This document shows positions 1 through 7,511 of a DNA stretch of 11,413 bases, piece after piece (within the stretch, counting starts at the first letter, position 1; the number at the start of each line of letters is the position of its first letter). The position numbers were made by a program, and so were the translations under genes. Source of the DNA: CAYNLK01 sp964398055 (GTDB lineage: Bacteria; Chloroflexota; Anaerolineae; 4572-78; J111); assembly GCA_964398055.1 (NCBI GenBank), contig CAYNLK010000092.1, forward strand, positions 1 through 11,413, read 5' to 3'. Below the pieces are notes generated by a model. It saw only the letters and a list, made by a program, of their open reading frames with translations. It was not told where the DNA came from and did no database searches.

Positions 1-68
1 AGAAACGTTAGACGTTGTTTAGATTTTTCGGGGCATTATCCCTGAACGGTTACAATTACTTTATGTAG

Positions 69-74
69 TATAAT
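69..74 (+). promoter_or_regulatory. Probable -10 box (TATAAT) of the response-regulator operon
   Basis: A perfect TATAAT hexamer lies 44 bases before the chosen start of the response regulator. No convincing -35 box is seen 16-18 bases upstream and there is no TG extension, so an activator or another sigma factor may be needed. The hexamer overlaps an ATG at 73 that is in frame with the regulator. If this is the -10 box, transcription starts near 81, so that ATG cannot be used from this promoter. The call rests on the hexamer alone. Confidence 0.4.
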
Positions 75-117
75 GGATTATCTGTCGATTGGGCCTATTT
101 CGCAGGGCAGCGTGAGA

Positions 118-846
118 ATGTCAGACACCTCAGCCATTACCGACCTGACCGGAACAGCTCAACGCATCCTGGTGGTGGATGATGACCCGGCGATTCTGCG
201 CTTAGTGGGCGATAAGCTCGACCGGGCCGGCTTCGAGGTGATGACCGCCTCTTCAGGTCAAGGCGCCCTCGAAGTGATCGGTCGCTATGGGCTGCCCCAC
301 CTGGCCATCGTTGATATCAACATGCCCGGCATGGACGGCTTTGAATTTTGCCGGACCGTGCAGAAGTTCAGCGATCTCCCCGCCATCATGCTGACCGCCG
401 TGGACGAGGAAGAAACCGTCATCCGGGGCATTGAATATTATGCCGAGGATTACGTTACCAAGCCGTTTAGCCCGCGCGAGTTGGTGGCCCGGGTGCGACG
501 GGTGCTGCGCCGGATCGGTGATTTTGGCTACACCCTGGCCGCCCAGACCCGGATCGATGAGCGCCTGACCATCGATTTTCCCCAGCAGCAGGCCGTGGTC
601 AACGGCCAACCGGTCCCGCTGACTCCCACCGAAACGAAAATTCTGTACATTTTGATGCGCAACGCCGGGCAGACGGTGACGACCGATTTCTTATTGCGCC
701 GGCTGTGGCCGCGGGAGGAGGTATTCGAAGATACGCTGCGGGTGCACATTTCCCGGCTACGCAAAAAAATTGAGGCGCGCCCCAGCCAGCCTCACTATAT
801 TATTACGGAACGGGGCCTGGGCTACAGTTTTCCCCGGCCAGGCTGA
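118..846 (+). CDS. OmpR/PhoB-family DNA-binding response regulator
   Basis: This is a two-component response regulator that takes phosphate from a histidine kinase and controls transcription. Numbered from the ATG at 118 (242 residues), the receiver spans about 15-130. It has the acidic pocket D21-D22-D23, phospho-acceptor D66 in VDINMPGMDG, switch T93 and K115 in YVTKPF. The C-terminal half is a winged helix of the Trans_reg_C type (about 155-240), with the typical LTPTETKIL and RVHISRLRKKI segments and the GLGYSF wing. The usual GADDY before the conserved lysine reads YAEDY. An in-frame ATG at 73 would add 15 residues, but it overlaps a TATAAT box and the extra residues look non-domain, so 118 is preferred; its ribosome site is weak. 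It is first in a run of five co-directional genes ending with a PAS-histidine kinase at 3324, its likely partner. Confidence 0.93.
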   Translation: MSDTSAITDLTGTAQRILVVDDDPAILRLVGDKLDRAGFEVMTASSGQGALEVIGRYGLPHLAIVDINMPGMDGFEFCRTVQKFSDLPAIMLTAVDEEETVIRGIEYYAEDYVTKPFSPRELVARVRRVLRRIGDFGYTLAAQTRIDERLTIDFPQQQAVVNGQPVPLTPTETKILYILMRNAGQTVTTDFLLRRLWPREEVFEDTLRVHISRLRKKIEARPSQPHYIITERGLGYSFPRPG

Positions 847-902
847 TCCGATCTCTTCAATTAAGTTTTAGCCAAAAATGAGAGACAAGGAGAATTTGAC
901 CA

Positions 903-1310
903 ATGACTGATCAATCCCAACCCACCAAAACCGCTGCGCCGAGCGAGACGCTGCAAAAAGTCGATCGCGTTAGAGACATTATCTTTGGTCACCAGATGCG
1001 CGATTACGAGCAGCGCTTTCAATTGGTGCAACGGGATATTCAGCGGTTGCAGCAGGAACTCGACCGGCTGAACGAGCAGTTGACCGATCATAACTCTGAG
1101 CAGGTCAAGAAGTTCCAGGCCTTCCGGCAGGAAATGCGCCAGGCCGACGACAGTCTCCGCGAAGAGATCCGGCACGTCGCCGGCAGATTAACCGATGAGA
1201 AGGTCGACCGGCTGGCCCTGGGTGAACTGTTTATTGAGCTTGGCTCACACCTGAAGGCCGGCGGTTCGATTATCGACTTTTTGAAAAATCTGGAGCCTGA
1301 CATCAAATAG
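903..1310 (+). CDS. Small coiled-coil protein of the GTPase signalling module
   Basis: This is a 135-residue soluble protein with no signal peptide or membrane segment. Residues about 30-105 are strongly charged and heptad-like, rich in Gln, Glu, Arg and Leu, so a long coiled coil is expected. The C-terminal part (DRLALGELFIELGSHLKAG) looks like a short folded helical tail. The start has a clear AAGGAG at 887-892, ten bases before the ATG. It lies 56 bases after the response regulator and nine bases before the membrane protein at 1320, in the same frame as the latter and separated by one TAG. I do not recognise an enzymatic motif. From memory, similar small coiled-coil proteins sit beside Rab-like GTPase genes in other filamentous or multicellular bacteria. 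A scaffold or partner for the neighbouring membrane protein is the likely role, which is an inference. Confidence 0.8.
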   Translation: MTDQSQPTKTAAPSETLQKVDRVRDIIFGHQMRDYEQRFQLVQRDIQRLQQELDRLNEQLTDHNSEQVKKFQAFRQEMRQADDSLREEIRHVAGRLTDEKVDRLALGELFIELGSHLKAGGSIIDFLKNLEPDIK

Positions 1311-1319
1311 CGTTACGCC

Positions 1320-2690
1320 GTGACCGAGGAGTCCTCCCTGAACCAAGATCGAGAGACCCAATCTTCAGCCAGCAACCGCGATGATAGCCAGGAACTTAGC
1401 GACGATCCCTCGCTGGAGGTATTGCGCGAGATCCTGTTTAGCCAGTATCGGCAGCGGCTGGCCGAGCTAGAGGCCGAACTGAATGACCTGGAGCAGCGCC
1501 TCAACAACAAAGAGGCGTTTGTGGCCGTGATCACCCCGGTTCTGGGCGACGCCATCCGGCGTAAGATCCGAGACGCCCGCGCCGAAATGATCGAAGCCCT
1601 GTACCCGATCATCGGCCAGATGGTGGTGCGGGCGGTAGCGGAGGCAACCCGGGAGTTGGCCCGCGCCATCGACGCCCAATTGCGCGCCGCCACTAATGTC
1701 CGCTCCTGGGGACGATACTTACAAGCCGAGATGAAGGGCGTCTCCAGTGCCGAGATGATTTTGCGGGAGTCTTTGCCCTTCCAGGTGGCCGAGCTGTTTC
1801 TGATCCATCGCGAGTCTGGCCTGCTGCTCTGGCACCTGTCCCGCGACGCTGAAACCTCTTCGGACTCTGATCTGATCAGCGGCATGCTCACGGCCATTCG
1901 TGATTTTGCCCAGGAGTCCTTTGGCCGGGGCAAAGAAGGGCAACTGGATGAGATCCAATACGGCGAGTGGCGCATCCTGATCGAGGCCGGCCAGTACGCC
2001 TATCTGGCCGTCGTCATCGATGGGATTGAGCCGGCCGGCTTCCGGGCCGAGATGCGGGAACGGATTATCGAGGTCAATTATGCCCACGAACCGGTCCTAC
2101 GCAACTATCAAGGCGACCCGGCGCCGCTGGCGCCGGTGGCCGAACCGCTCGGTTCCCTGTTCTCCACCGGCAAAACAGCCAATCTCAGCCGGGGGCAAAA
2201 ACGCTTTCTAGCCGCAGCGGCCGGCCTGTTGCTTCTGTGCATTCTGGCTTCCGGCCTGAGCGGGGCCTGGGTCTACCAAGCTACCCATCCCACGCCCACC
2301 CCGGCGCCGGTGGTGATTCAGCCCACGCCAACGCCGACCTTTACCGCCACCCCTACGCCAACGTTCACCGCCACCCCAACCCCCACCACTACTGCCACGC
2401 CCACCTTTACGCCCACGCCGACTTTTACCCCGACCCCAGTGATTGGTTTTATGCTGGGCAACGTTTGGCTCCATGCCGACGCCGGCGGCCAGTCGTCCCG
2501 CCTGGGCATGATCCTGGGCCAGGGCCAGGCGGTCGAGATTTTGGCGGCCAGCGGGGGCTGGTATCGGCTGCGCTGGACGCCGCCAGGCGAAGCCGAAATA
2601 ATCGGCTGGGCTCCGGCTCAATGGGTCGGCACTGTCGGCCCCATACCGGAGCAGATGATTACTCCAACCACATCCACGCCAGCGCCTTAG
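1320..2690 (+). CDS. Single-pass membrane protein: coiled coil, possible roadblock/longin-like domain, Pro-Thr linker, SH3-like domain
   Basis: This 456-residue protein has four parts. Residues 1-150 are acidic then helical, with a coiled coil at about 30-65. Residues about 155-250 form an alpha/beta domain with FLIHRESGLLL (160-170), SDLISGMLTAIRDF (from 183) and AYLAVVIDG, resembling the cytosolic part of OmpA-type proteins found next to bacterial Rab-like GTPases; its pattern also recalls roadblock/longin folds. One transmembrane helix lies at about 296-319, preceded by RGQKR, so the N-terminus should be cytoplasmic. A Pro-Thr linker (324-373) leads to an SH3b-like domain (about 375-440; the pattern WLHADAGG, GWYRLRW, GWAPAQWV), probably outside and binding wall polymers. 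The GTG at 1320 is the first possible start after the in-frame TAG at 1308. It has no clear ribosome site, so coupling to the upstream gene is likely. The GTPase gene follows after 14 bases. Confidence 0.85.
   Translation: MTEESSLNQDRETQSSASNRDDSQELSDDPSLEVLREILFSQYRQRLAELEAELNDLEQRLNNKEAFVAVITPVLGDAIRRKIRDARAEMIEALYPIIGQMVVRAVAEATRELARAIDAQLRAATNVRSWGRYLQAEMKGVSSAEMILRESLPFQVAELFLIHRESGLLLWHLSRDAETSSDSDLISGMLTAIRDFAQESFGRGKEGQLDEIQYGEWRILIEAGQYAYLAVVIDGIEPAGFRAEMRERIIEVNYAHEPVLRNYQGDPAPLAPVAEPLGSLFSTGKTANLSRGQKRFLAAAAGLLLLCILASGLSGAWVYQATHPTPTPAPVVIQPTPTPTFTATPTPTFTATPTPTTTATPTFTPTPTFTPTPVIGFMLGNVWLHADAGGQSSRLGMILGQGQAVEILAASGGWYRLRWTPPGEAEIIGWAPAQWVGTVGPIPEQMITPTTSTPAP
2289..2438 (+). repeat. 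Low-complexity Pro-Thr coding repeat (residues 324-373)
   Basis: Here the coding sequence is an irregular repeat of CC(N)AC(N) codons, giving TPTPTFTATPTP-like units. It forms the extended linker between the transmembrane helix and the SH3-like domain. Such Thr-Pro spacers are common in secreted and membrane proteins of Chloroflexota and probably carry the outer domain through the cell wall. The array is prone to slippage, so its length may vary between strains or be misassembled. Confidence 0.85.
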
Positions 2691-2704
2691 AAAGAGCCGC
2701 GAAA

Positions 2705-3217
2705 ATGACAACCATCAGCAAAAAAGTCTGTTTACTGGGTGACTTTGCCGTGGGCAAAACCAGCCTGGTTCGCCGCTTTGTACACAACCTGTTCGACGAC
2801 AAATATTTGAGCACCATCGGGGTCAAGGTTAGCCGCAAAACGGTGAGTGTGATCGGCAATGAGCAGATCAACCAACTGACCCTGCTGCTGTGGGACCTGG
2901 CCGGCAGCGAAGAGTTCAGCCCGGTGCGAGCCAGCTATTTGCGCGGCGCAGCCGGAGCCATTTTGGTGTGCGACCTGACCCGAGCCGAAACTCTGGCTAA
3001 CTTAGCCGGTTATGCCGCCGACCTGCGCCAGCTCAATCCAACCGCCCAATTCATTCTGGCTGCCAACAAGCGTGACCTGGCCGAGCAGCAACAGCTAACC
3101 GAGCCTCAAATCGAGGCCGCTGCGGCCGACCTGAATGCACCTTACTTCCTAACCAGCGCCAAAACCGGGGACGAGGTTGAAACGTTGTTCCGCCAACTGG
3201 GGCGATTGTTACTATAG
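2705..3217 (+). CDS. Ras/Rab-like small GTPase
   Basis: This 170-residue protein is a complete small G domain. It has the P-loop GDFAVGKTS (12-20), a switch I segment YLSTIGVKV with T37, the G3 motif WDLAGSE (63-69), G4 NKRD (121-124) and G5 SAK (151-153). It ends right after the last helix, with no cysteine for lipid attachment, so it is soluble and must reach membranes through a partner. Switch II has Ser68 where Ras and Rab proteins have the catalytic Gln, so intrinsic GTP hydrolysis may be slow or depend on a partner. It belongs among the prokaryotic Ras-like GTPases rather than the MglA group, judged by its Rab-like switch I. The open frame extends upstream, but the domain begins at the ATG at 2705, with AAAGAG at 2691-2696 as a modest ribosome site. 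It follows the membrane protein by 14 bases; that protein is the obvious candidate regulator. Confidence 0.93.
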   Translation: MTTISKKVCLLGDFAVGKTSLVRRFVHNLFDDKYLSTIGVKVSRKTVSVIGNEQINQLTLLLWDLAGSEEFSPVRASYLRGAAGAILVCDLTRAETLANLAGYAADLRQLNPTAQFILAANKRDLAEQQQLTEPQIEAAAADLNAPYFLTSAKTGDEVETLFRQLGRLLL

Positions 3218-3242
3218 TCTTTCAGATAATGTTTCGGGGTAT

Positions 3243-3275
3243 AGAAACCCGTTTTCTCGGAGAAAACGGGTTTCT
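3243..3275. repeat. Perfect 15-bp palindrome between GTPase and kinase genes
   Basis: The arm AGAAACCCGTTTTCT (3243-3257) is followed by the loop CGG and an exact reverse complement (3261-3275). A run of five T (3287-3291) begins 11 bases after the stem, too far for a standard intrinsic terminator. It could be a dispersed intergenic palindrome of the REP type, an RNA processing site, or a weak terminator that lowers kinase expression relative to the upstream genes. The structure is certain; the role is not. Confidence 0.8.
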
Positions 3276-3323
3276 GAGCACGAATCTTTTTCTGAACATC
3301 TATAGCCTGATTGAAATCAACCC

Positions 3324-4484
<1,161 letters not shown>

Positions 4485-4651
4485 GCAAATCTACTTACCT
4501 CAAATTAACTCTAGATTGGCCAATTTCAGTCATTTCAGCCAATGACCGGGCAGTCGTAATGTAAATTGTAAGGTTCGTGGGTTATAAACATAGGTGGAGC
4601 AAAAATAGCCTAAGAAAGCCCGACTTCTACACCCATAACGGTGACAAAAAA

Positions 4652-4864
4652 ATGGAAACTATTACGATGCCTTATGAAAAAATCGGAATCAACCTAAAGC
4701 CGGCGGAACCCCAGCCGCAAAATCTTCTACAGACAGCTTGCTGCCCTCTAAAAAAGATATCCGTCCAGAAAACTGATTATCAAACCTTTGCTATTCCAGA
4801 TGGGCAGGCGACGTGGTGGTACTGCTCGGCCTGTCACGGCTGGCATCTTACAGTAGAAAAATAG
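4652..4864 (+). CDS. Small hypothetical protein with Cys-x-x-Cys/His end
   Basis: This is a 70-residue protein I cannot assign. The C-terminus WWYCSACHGWHLT resembles the end of small zinc-ribbon-like proteins of bacteria and phages (Y-x-C-x-x-C-x-x-WHLT). A Cys pair upstream (TACCPLKK) may complete a metal site. No membrane segment or signal peptide is visible. The start is uncertain: the ATG at 4652 has only a weak purine stretch before it, an ATG at 4667 is possible, and a GTG at 4577 would add 25 residues rich in basic amino acids. The region is visibly richer in A and T than its neighbours, which hints at a different origin. It lies 50 bases before the CheY-like gene and could be co-transcribed with it. 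It may also be a chance open frame, although the Cys/His pattern argues against that. Confidence 0.5.
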   Translation: METITMPYEKIGINLKPAEPQPQNLLQTACCPLKKISVQKTDYQTFAIPDGQATWWYCSACHGWHLTVEK

Positions 4865-4896
4865 GGGGCCTCACCCTACCAGCTAAATTGGTAAAG

Positions 4897-4903
4897 AAGG
4901 AGG
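4897..4903 (+). promoter_or_regulatory. Strong ribosome binding site that sets the CheY-like start
   Basis: A consensus AAGGAGG sits 11 bases before the ATG at 4915. It fixes that ATG rather than the in-frame ATG at 4813, which lies inside the previous gene. It is the best ribosome site in the window, suggesting high output of this small receiver protein. Confidence 0.8.
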
Positions 4904-4914
4904 GGAGAAGACAC

Positions 4915-5319
4915 ATGGACCAAACTAAACCATTGACCATCCTGATCGTAGAAGACCAGAACCTGATCTCGCTGCAACTGAAGTATATTTTACAGAACTG
5001 GGCTCGTTCAGCTTCAATTTCAATTTTGATTGCAACCAATGGCCAGGAGGGACTGCGCCAGGCGCGGCAGGCCCGGCCCGACCTGATCATCACCGATCTG
5101 GCTATGCCCAAGATGGACGGCTTTGACATGGTCAAAGCGCTGCGCCAGGAGCAAAGCGGTAGTTTGATCCCCATCATCGGCATCAGCGCCAGTGACCCGG
5201 CCGATGTTAAGACCAGCGCCTTTCGCGACCTATGTGACGATGTTATCGATAAACCCTTTTCCCCCCAGGATGTGTTAGACAAAGTTTCTGCGCTGCTATG
5301 GGCGAAGATGATGCTGTAG
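4915..5319 (+). CDS. Stand-alone CheY-like receiver protein
   Basis: This 134-residue protein is a single receiver domain with no output domain. It has the acidic pair E13-D14, phospho-acceptor D61 in ITDLAMPKMDGF, switch S91 (ISAS) and K113 in IDKPF, so phosphorylation should work. It probably acts by binding a partner protein, as CheY or Spo0F do, or as a phosphate sink. The nearest kinase is the PAS-histidine kinase ending at 4484, whose output may thus branch between this protein and the OmpR-type regulator at 118. The start is set by AAGGAGG at 4897-4903. The last 24 bases overlap the 3' end of the dehydrogenase gene on the opposite strand, so the two messages are antisense to each other there. 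No terminator is visible after the stop. Confidence 0.9.
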   Translation: MDQTKPLTILIVEDQNLISLQLKYILQNWARSASISILIATNGQEGLRQARQARPDLIITDLAMPKMDGFDMVKALRQEQSGSLIPIIGISASDPADVKTSAFRDLCDDVIDKPFSPQDVLDKVSALLWAKMML

Positions 5320-6342
5320 GATCACTTTCATCCCCTGCCGCGACTCCATCGCCGCAAAAGCCTGGTTGATCTCGGTCAATTTGAAATAGTGGGTCAGCAG
5401 CGGCCGGACTCGCACCAGCTCCTGCTCCAGCAGTTGCACCGCCAGCTCATGATGGCGCGGGGTGCTGCCGTGCGAGCCGGTGACAAAACATTCTTTGTAA
5501 TGGATCGTGTTCGAGAGAACACTCATAGGTCGAGTGCCTTTGGCCAGGCCGCCAAACAGATTGACGTAACCGCGATGGCCCACCATCTCAATAGCCTGCT
5601 CGTGCGTTTCCACTGAGCCGGCCGCGGTGATGACCACGTCCGGCCCTTCCCGATTGGTTTCCGCCAGGCAGCGAGCGACCACGTCTTCCTCGTTGGGGTT
5701 GATGTAAACGTCCGCCCCGTAAAATTTGGCAATTTCTAAGCGTACCCGGCTGCGCTGCACGCCGATCACTTTGGCGGCGCCCATCAACCGGGCCAGGTCG
5801 ATCATCATGCAGCCAATCGGCCCCAGCCCAATGATGACCACCGTTTTGCCCAGCGACATATTGACCAGCTCAAAGCCATTAATGGCGCAGGCCAGCGGTT
5901 CGGCCAGGGCCGCTTCCTCGTAGCTGAGCTTGTCGGCAATGGGCGTGACCGGCCCTTGCAGCAGCAGCCTGGGTAACTTCATATACTCGGCAAAAGCCCC
6001 CGGAATCTGGTAACCGACGGCGTAGTTGGTAGCACAGTTGTTCAGCAGGCCATTGCGGCACCATTTGCAGCCCTCGCACGGAAAATCGGCCCCAATGGCC
6101 ACCCGGTCGCCCTCTTTGACCCGAGTGACATTCTTGCCCACCTTAACAATCACCCCGGCCGCCTCGTGGCCCAGAATGGCCGGGGGCGTGACCCGGGGAT
6201 TGCCGGAATGGAAAATCCGAATATCGGAACCGCAGATGCTGGTCGCCTCGACCCGCAGCAAGGCCGAATCGTCATCGATCTCGGGGTCAGGCACCTCCTT
6301 GACCACCATCTTCTCTAAATCTTCAAGAACTGCCGCAATCAT
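5296..6342 (-). CDS. Zinc-dependent alcohol/polyol dehydrogenase (MDR family)
   Basis: This 348-residue medium-chain dehydrogenase should oxidise a polyol or secondary alcohol to a ketone, or the reverse. The catalytic zinc ligands are C37 (SICGSD), H59-E60 (GHEAAG) and probably E148 (AEPLA). The structural zinc is held by C89, C92, C95 and C103. The Rossmann motif GLGPIG spans 172-177. At the end of the second strand, where NAD-dependent members have Asp, it reads VQRSR (195-199), which suggests a preference for NADP. The ATG has a good GAGGTGA ribosome site about seven bases upstream. It is the last gene of the minus-strand sugar operon, 71 bases after the GatD-like gene, with a palindrome in the gap. 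Its 3' end overlaps the CheY-like gene by 24 bases. The substrate cannot be read from sequence; sorbitol- or threonine-dehydrogenase-like activity is possible. Confidence 0.9.
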   Translation of the reverse strand: MIAAVLEDLEKMVVKEVPDPEIDDDSALLRVEATSICGSDIRIFHSGNPRVTPPAILGHEAAGVIVKVGKNVTRVKEGDRVAIGADFPCEGCKWCRNGLLNNCATNYAVGYQIPGAFAEYMKLPRLLLQGPVTPIADKLSYEEAALAEPLACAINGFELVNMSLGKTVVIIGLGPIGCMMIDLARLMGAAKVIGVQRSRVRLEIAKFYGADVYINPNEEDVVARCLAETNREGPDVVITAAGSVETHEQAIEMVGHRGYVNLFGGLAKGTRPMSVLSNTIHYKECFVTGSHGSTPRHHELAVQLLEQELVRVRPLLTHYFKLTEINQAFAAMESRQGMKVILQHHLRP

Positions 6343-6373
6343 TCTAGTTCACCTCTTTCGTATTATTTCGGTG

Positions 6374-6406
6374 AGGTGACCGGCACTTTAAAAGTGCCGG
6401 TCACCT
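6374..6406. repeat. Intergenic palindrome in the gap between the two dehydrogenase genes
   Basis: Two exact 16-base arms (AGGTGACCGGCACTTT and its complement) meet around one central A. As RNA this is a 14-bp stem with a five-base loop. There is no T run on the downstream side of the minus strand, so it is not a standard terminator. It resembles REP-type intergenic palindromes and may stabilise the upstream message or tune expression of the last gene. Confidence 0.8.
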
Positions 6407-6413
6407 TTGGTCC

Positions 6414-7490
6414 TTATTTCTCTGGATAAATCAGAACTTTGGCGTAAAACTCCTGCTGCGCCCGCATCATTTGCAGCACCTCAAAAGCATGGGGCAGCGG
6501 CACCCGGTGGGTGATGAGCGGCTCCAGCTCAAGTTGGCCGGAAGCCATAGCTTGCAGCACGGTCTGCCAATCATCGTCATTACCGCGAGCGCTGTAAGTG
6601 GAGTTCCAGGTACCGAAAATGGTCACTTCGCGGCGCATCACCTGGGAGATAAGCTCGGCGGGCAGGTTGACCGCCCCGGCCGGATTGCCCAGCCACACCA
6701 CCCGGCCGCCGCGTCGAGCCGCAGCCAGCGCCTGCCCGTAGGTGGGCGGCACACCGGCCGCCTCGATGCAGACATGGGCGCCTTGACCGTTGGTCAACCC
6801 CTCAATCGTCTTGACCGGATCGACCTCCCGGCTGTTGAAGGTAAGCGAGAAGCCCAGAATTTGGGCCAATTCGAGCTTTTGCGGCACCAGATCGAACAGG
6901 AGCACCTGAACCGCGCCCATCACCCTGGCCCACTGGGCTACCATCAAACCAATCGGCCCGACCCCAAAGATGGCAACCGTCTGCCCCACCAGATCGCCGG
7001 CCTGCCGGACCGCGTGCAATGCGACCGCCGCCGGTTCGGTCATGGCCGCCACAGCCAACGACACGTCCGCGGACAGCCGGACCAGATTTTGGCGGGGGGC
7101 CACCACAAATTCGGCCAGACCGCCATCACTACGCGAACCCAGATAATCATAATCCTGGCACTGGACATAGCGGCCCTGCTCGCAGGCGGCGCAGCGCCCG
7201 CACCAGATCAGCGGAAAGACCACTACCGGCTCGCCGGGTGTTAAATCTTCAACACCCGGGCCACACTGTTCCACCGTGCCGGAGAACTCGTGGCCGATGA
7301 CGGTGGGAAAGTGGTAGGTGCCTTTAACAAAGGTACGGGGGATGTCGGAGCCGCAGATGCCGCAAAAAGCCACTCGCACCAACACCTGGCTCTCAGCCGG
7401 TTCGGGCCGGGGGATGGCTTCGTAACGCATGTCACCCACGGCGTGCAGGCGCTGGGCCATCATCGTTGCCCAAGTTGATTGATTGTTCAT
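6414..7490 (-). CDS. Galactitol-1-phosphate 5-dehydrogenase-like zinc dehydrogenase
   Basis: This 358-residue medium-chain dehydrogenase resembles E. coli GatD (polyol phosphate to ketose phosphate, with NAD) in several stretches, compared from memory: GSDIPRTFVKG, GHEFSG, YLGSRSDGGLAEF, FGTWNSTYS and LEPLITHR. The catalytic zinc ligands are C46, H67-E68 and probably E152. The structural zinc is held by C97, C100, C103 and C111. The GVGPIG motif (176-181) and D200 at the end of strand two (LLFDL) point to NAD. The ATG at 7490 has AAGGA about nine bases upstream, supporting it over internal Met10/Met11. It follows the epimerase after a 115-base gap filled by 7-bp repeats. The neighbouring epimerase and isomerase, and the DeoR regulator, favour a phosphorylated polyol or sugar as substrate. 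The exact substrate is not known, and no matching kinase or PTS is present here. Confidence 0.88.
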   Translation of the reverse strand: MNNQSTWATMMAQRLHAVGDMRYEAIPRPEPAESQVLVRVAFCGICGSDIPRTFVKGTYHFPTVIGHEFSGTVEQCGPGVEDLTPGEPVVVFPLIWCGRCAACEQGRYVQCQDYDYLGSRSDGGLAEFVVAPRQNLVRLSADVSLAVAAMTEPAAVALHAVRQAGDLVGQTVAIFGVGPIGLMVAQWARVMGAVQVLLFDLVPQKLELAQILGFSLTFNSREVDPVKTIEGLTNGQGAHVCIEAAGVPPTYGQALAAARRGGRVVWLGNPAGAVNLPAELISQVMRREVTIFGTWNSTYSARGNDDDWQTVLQAMASGQLELEPLITHRVPLPHAFEVLQMMRAQQEFYAKVLIYPEK

Positions 7491-7511
7491 TCCGGTTATT
7501 CCTTAAGAAAA

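Noticed and set aside
73..117. Upstream ATG extending the response regulator by 15 residues
   Set aside because: It overlaps a TATAAT box and precedes the expected transcription start, and the extra residues add nothing to the receiver domain.
1313..1975. Long antisense open frame (220 codons) opposite the membrane-protein gene
   Set aside because: Its translation is Ser/Arg-rich without domain pattern, while the plus strand encodes a recognisable coiled-coil and alpha/beta domain. It is a shadow of codon bias.
2289..2438. Repeat array considered as a CRISPR
   Set aside because: Units are short, coding, in frame and without spacers.
2237..2704. Upstream extension of the GTPase frame
   Set aside because: It overlaps the coding sequence of the membrane protein in another frame and gives His/Pro-rich nonsense. 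The G domain begins at the ATG at 2705.
2208..2711. Gly/Arg-rich antisense open frame opposite the Pro-Thr linker
   Set aside because: It is the complement of Pro-Thr codons and has no independent support.
3243..3291. Hairpin called as a standard intrinsic terminator
   Set aside because: The T run does not follow the stem directly, so it is listed as a palindromic repeat with unknown role.
4515..4543. Inverted repeat ATTGGC-N17-GCCAAT after the kinase gene
   Set aside because: Arms are only six bases, with no T run and no clear promoter nearby, so it could be chance.
4577..4651. GTG start adding 25 residues to the small Cys/His protein
   Set aside because: The ribosome site is poorly spaced and the added residues are low in pattern. 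It is kept only as an alternative.
4813..4914. Upstream start of the CheY-like gene
   Set aside because: It lies within the preceding gene, while the ATG at 4915 has a consensus ribosome site and starts just before the receiver domain.
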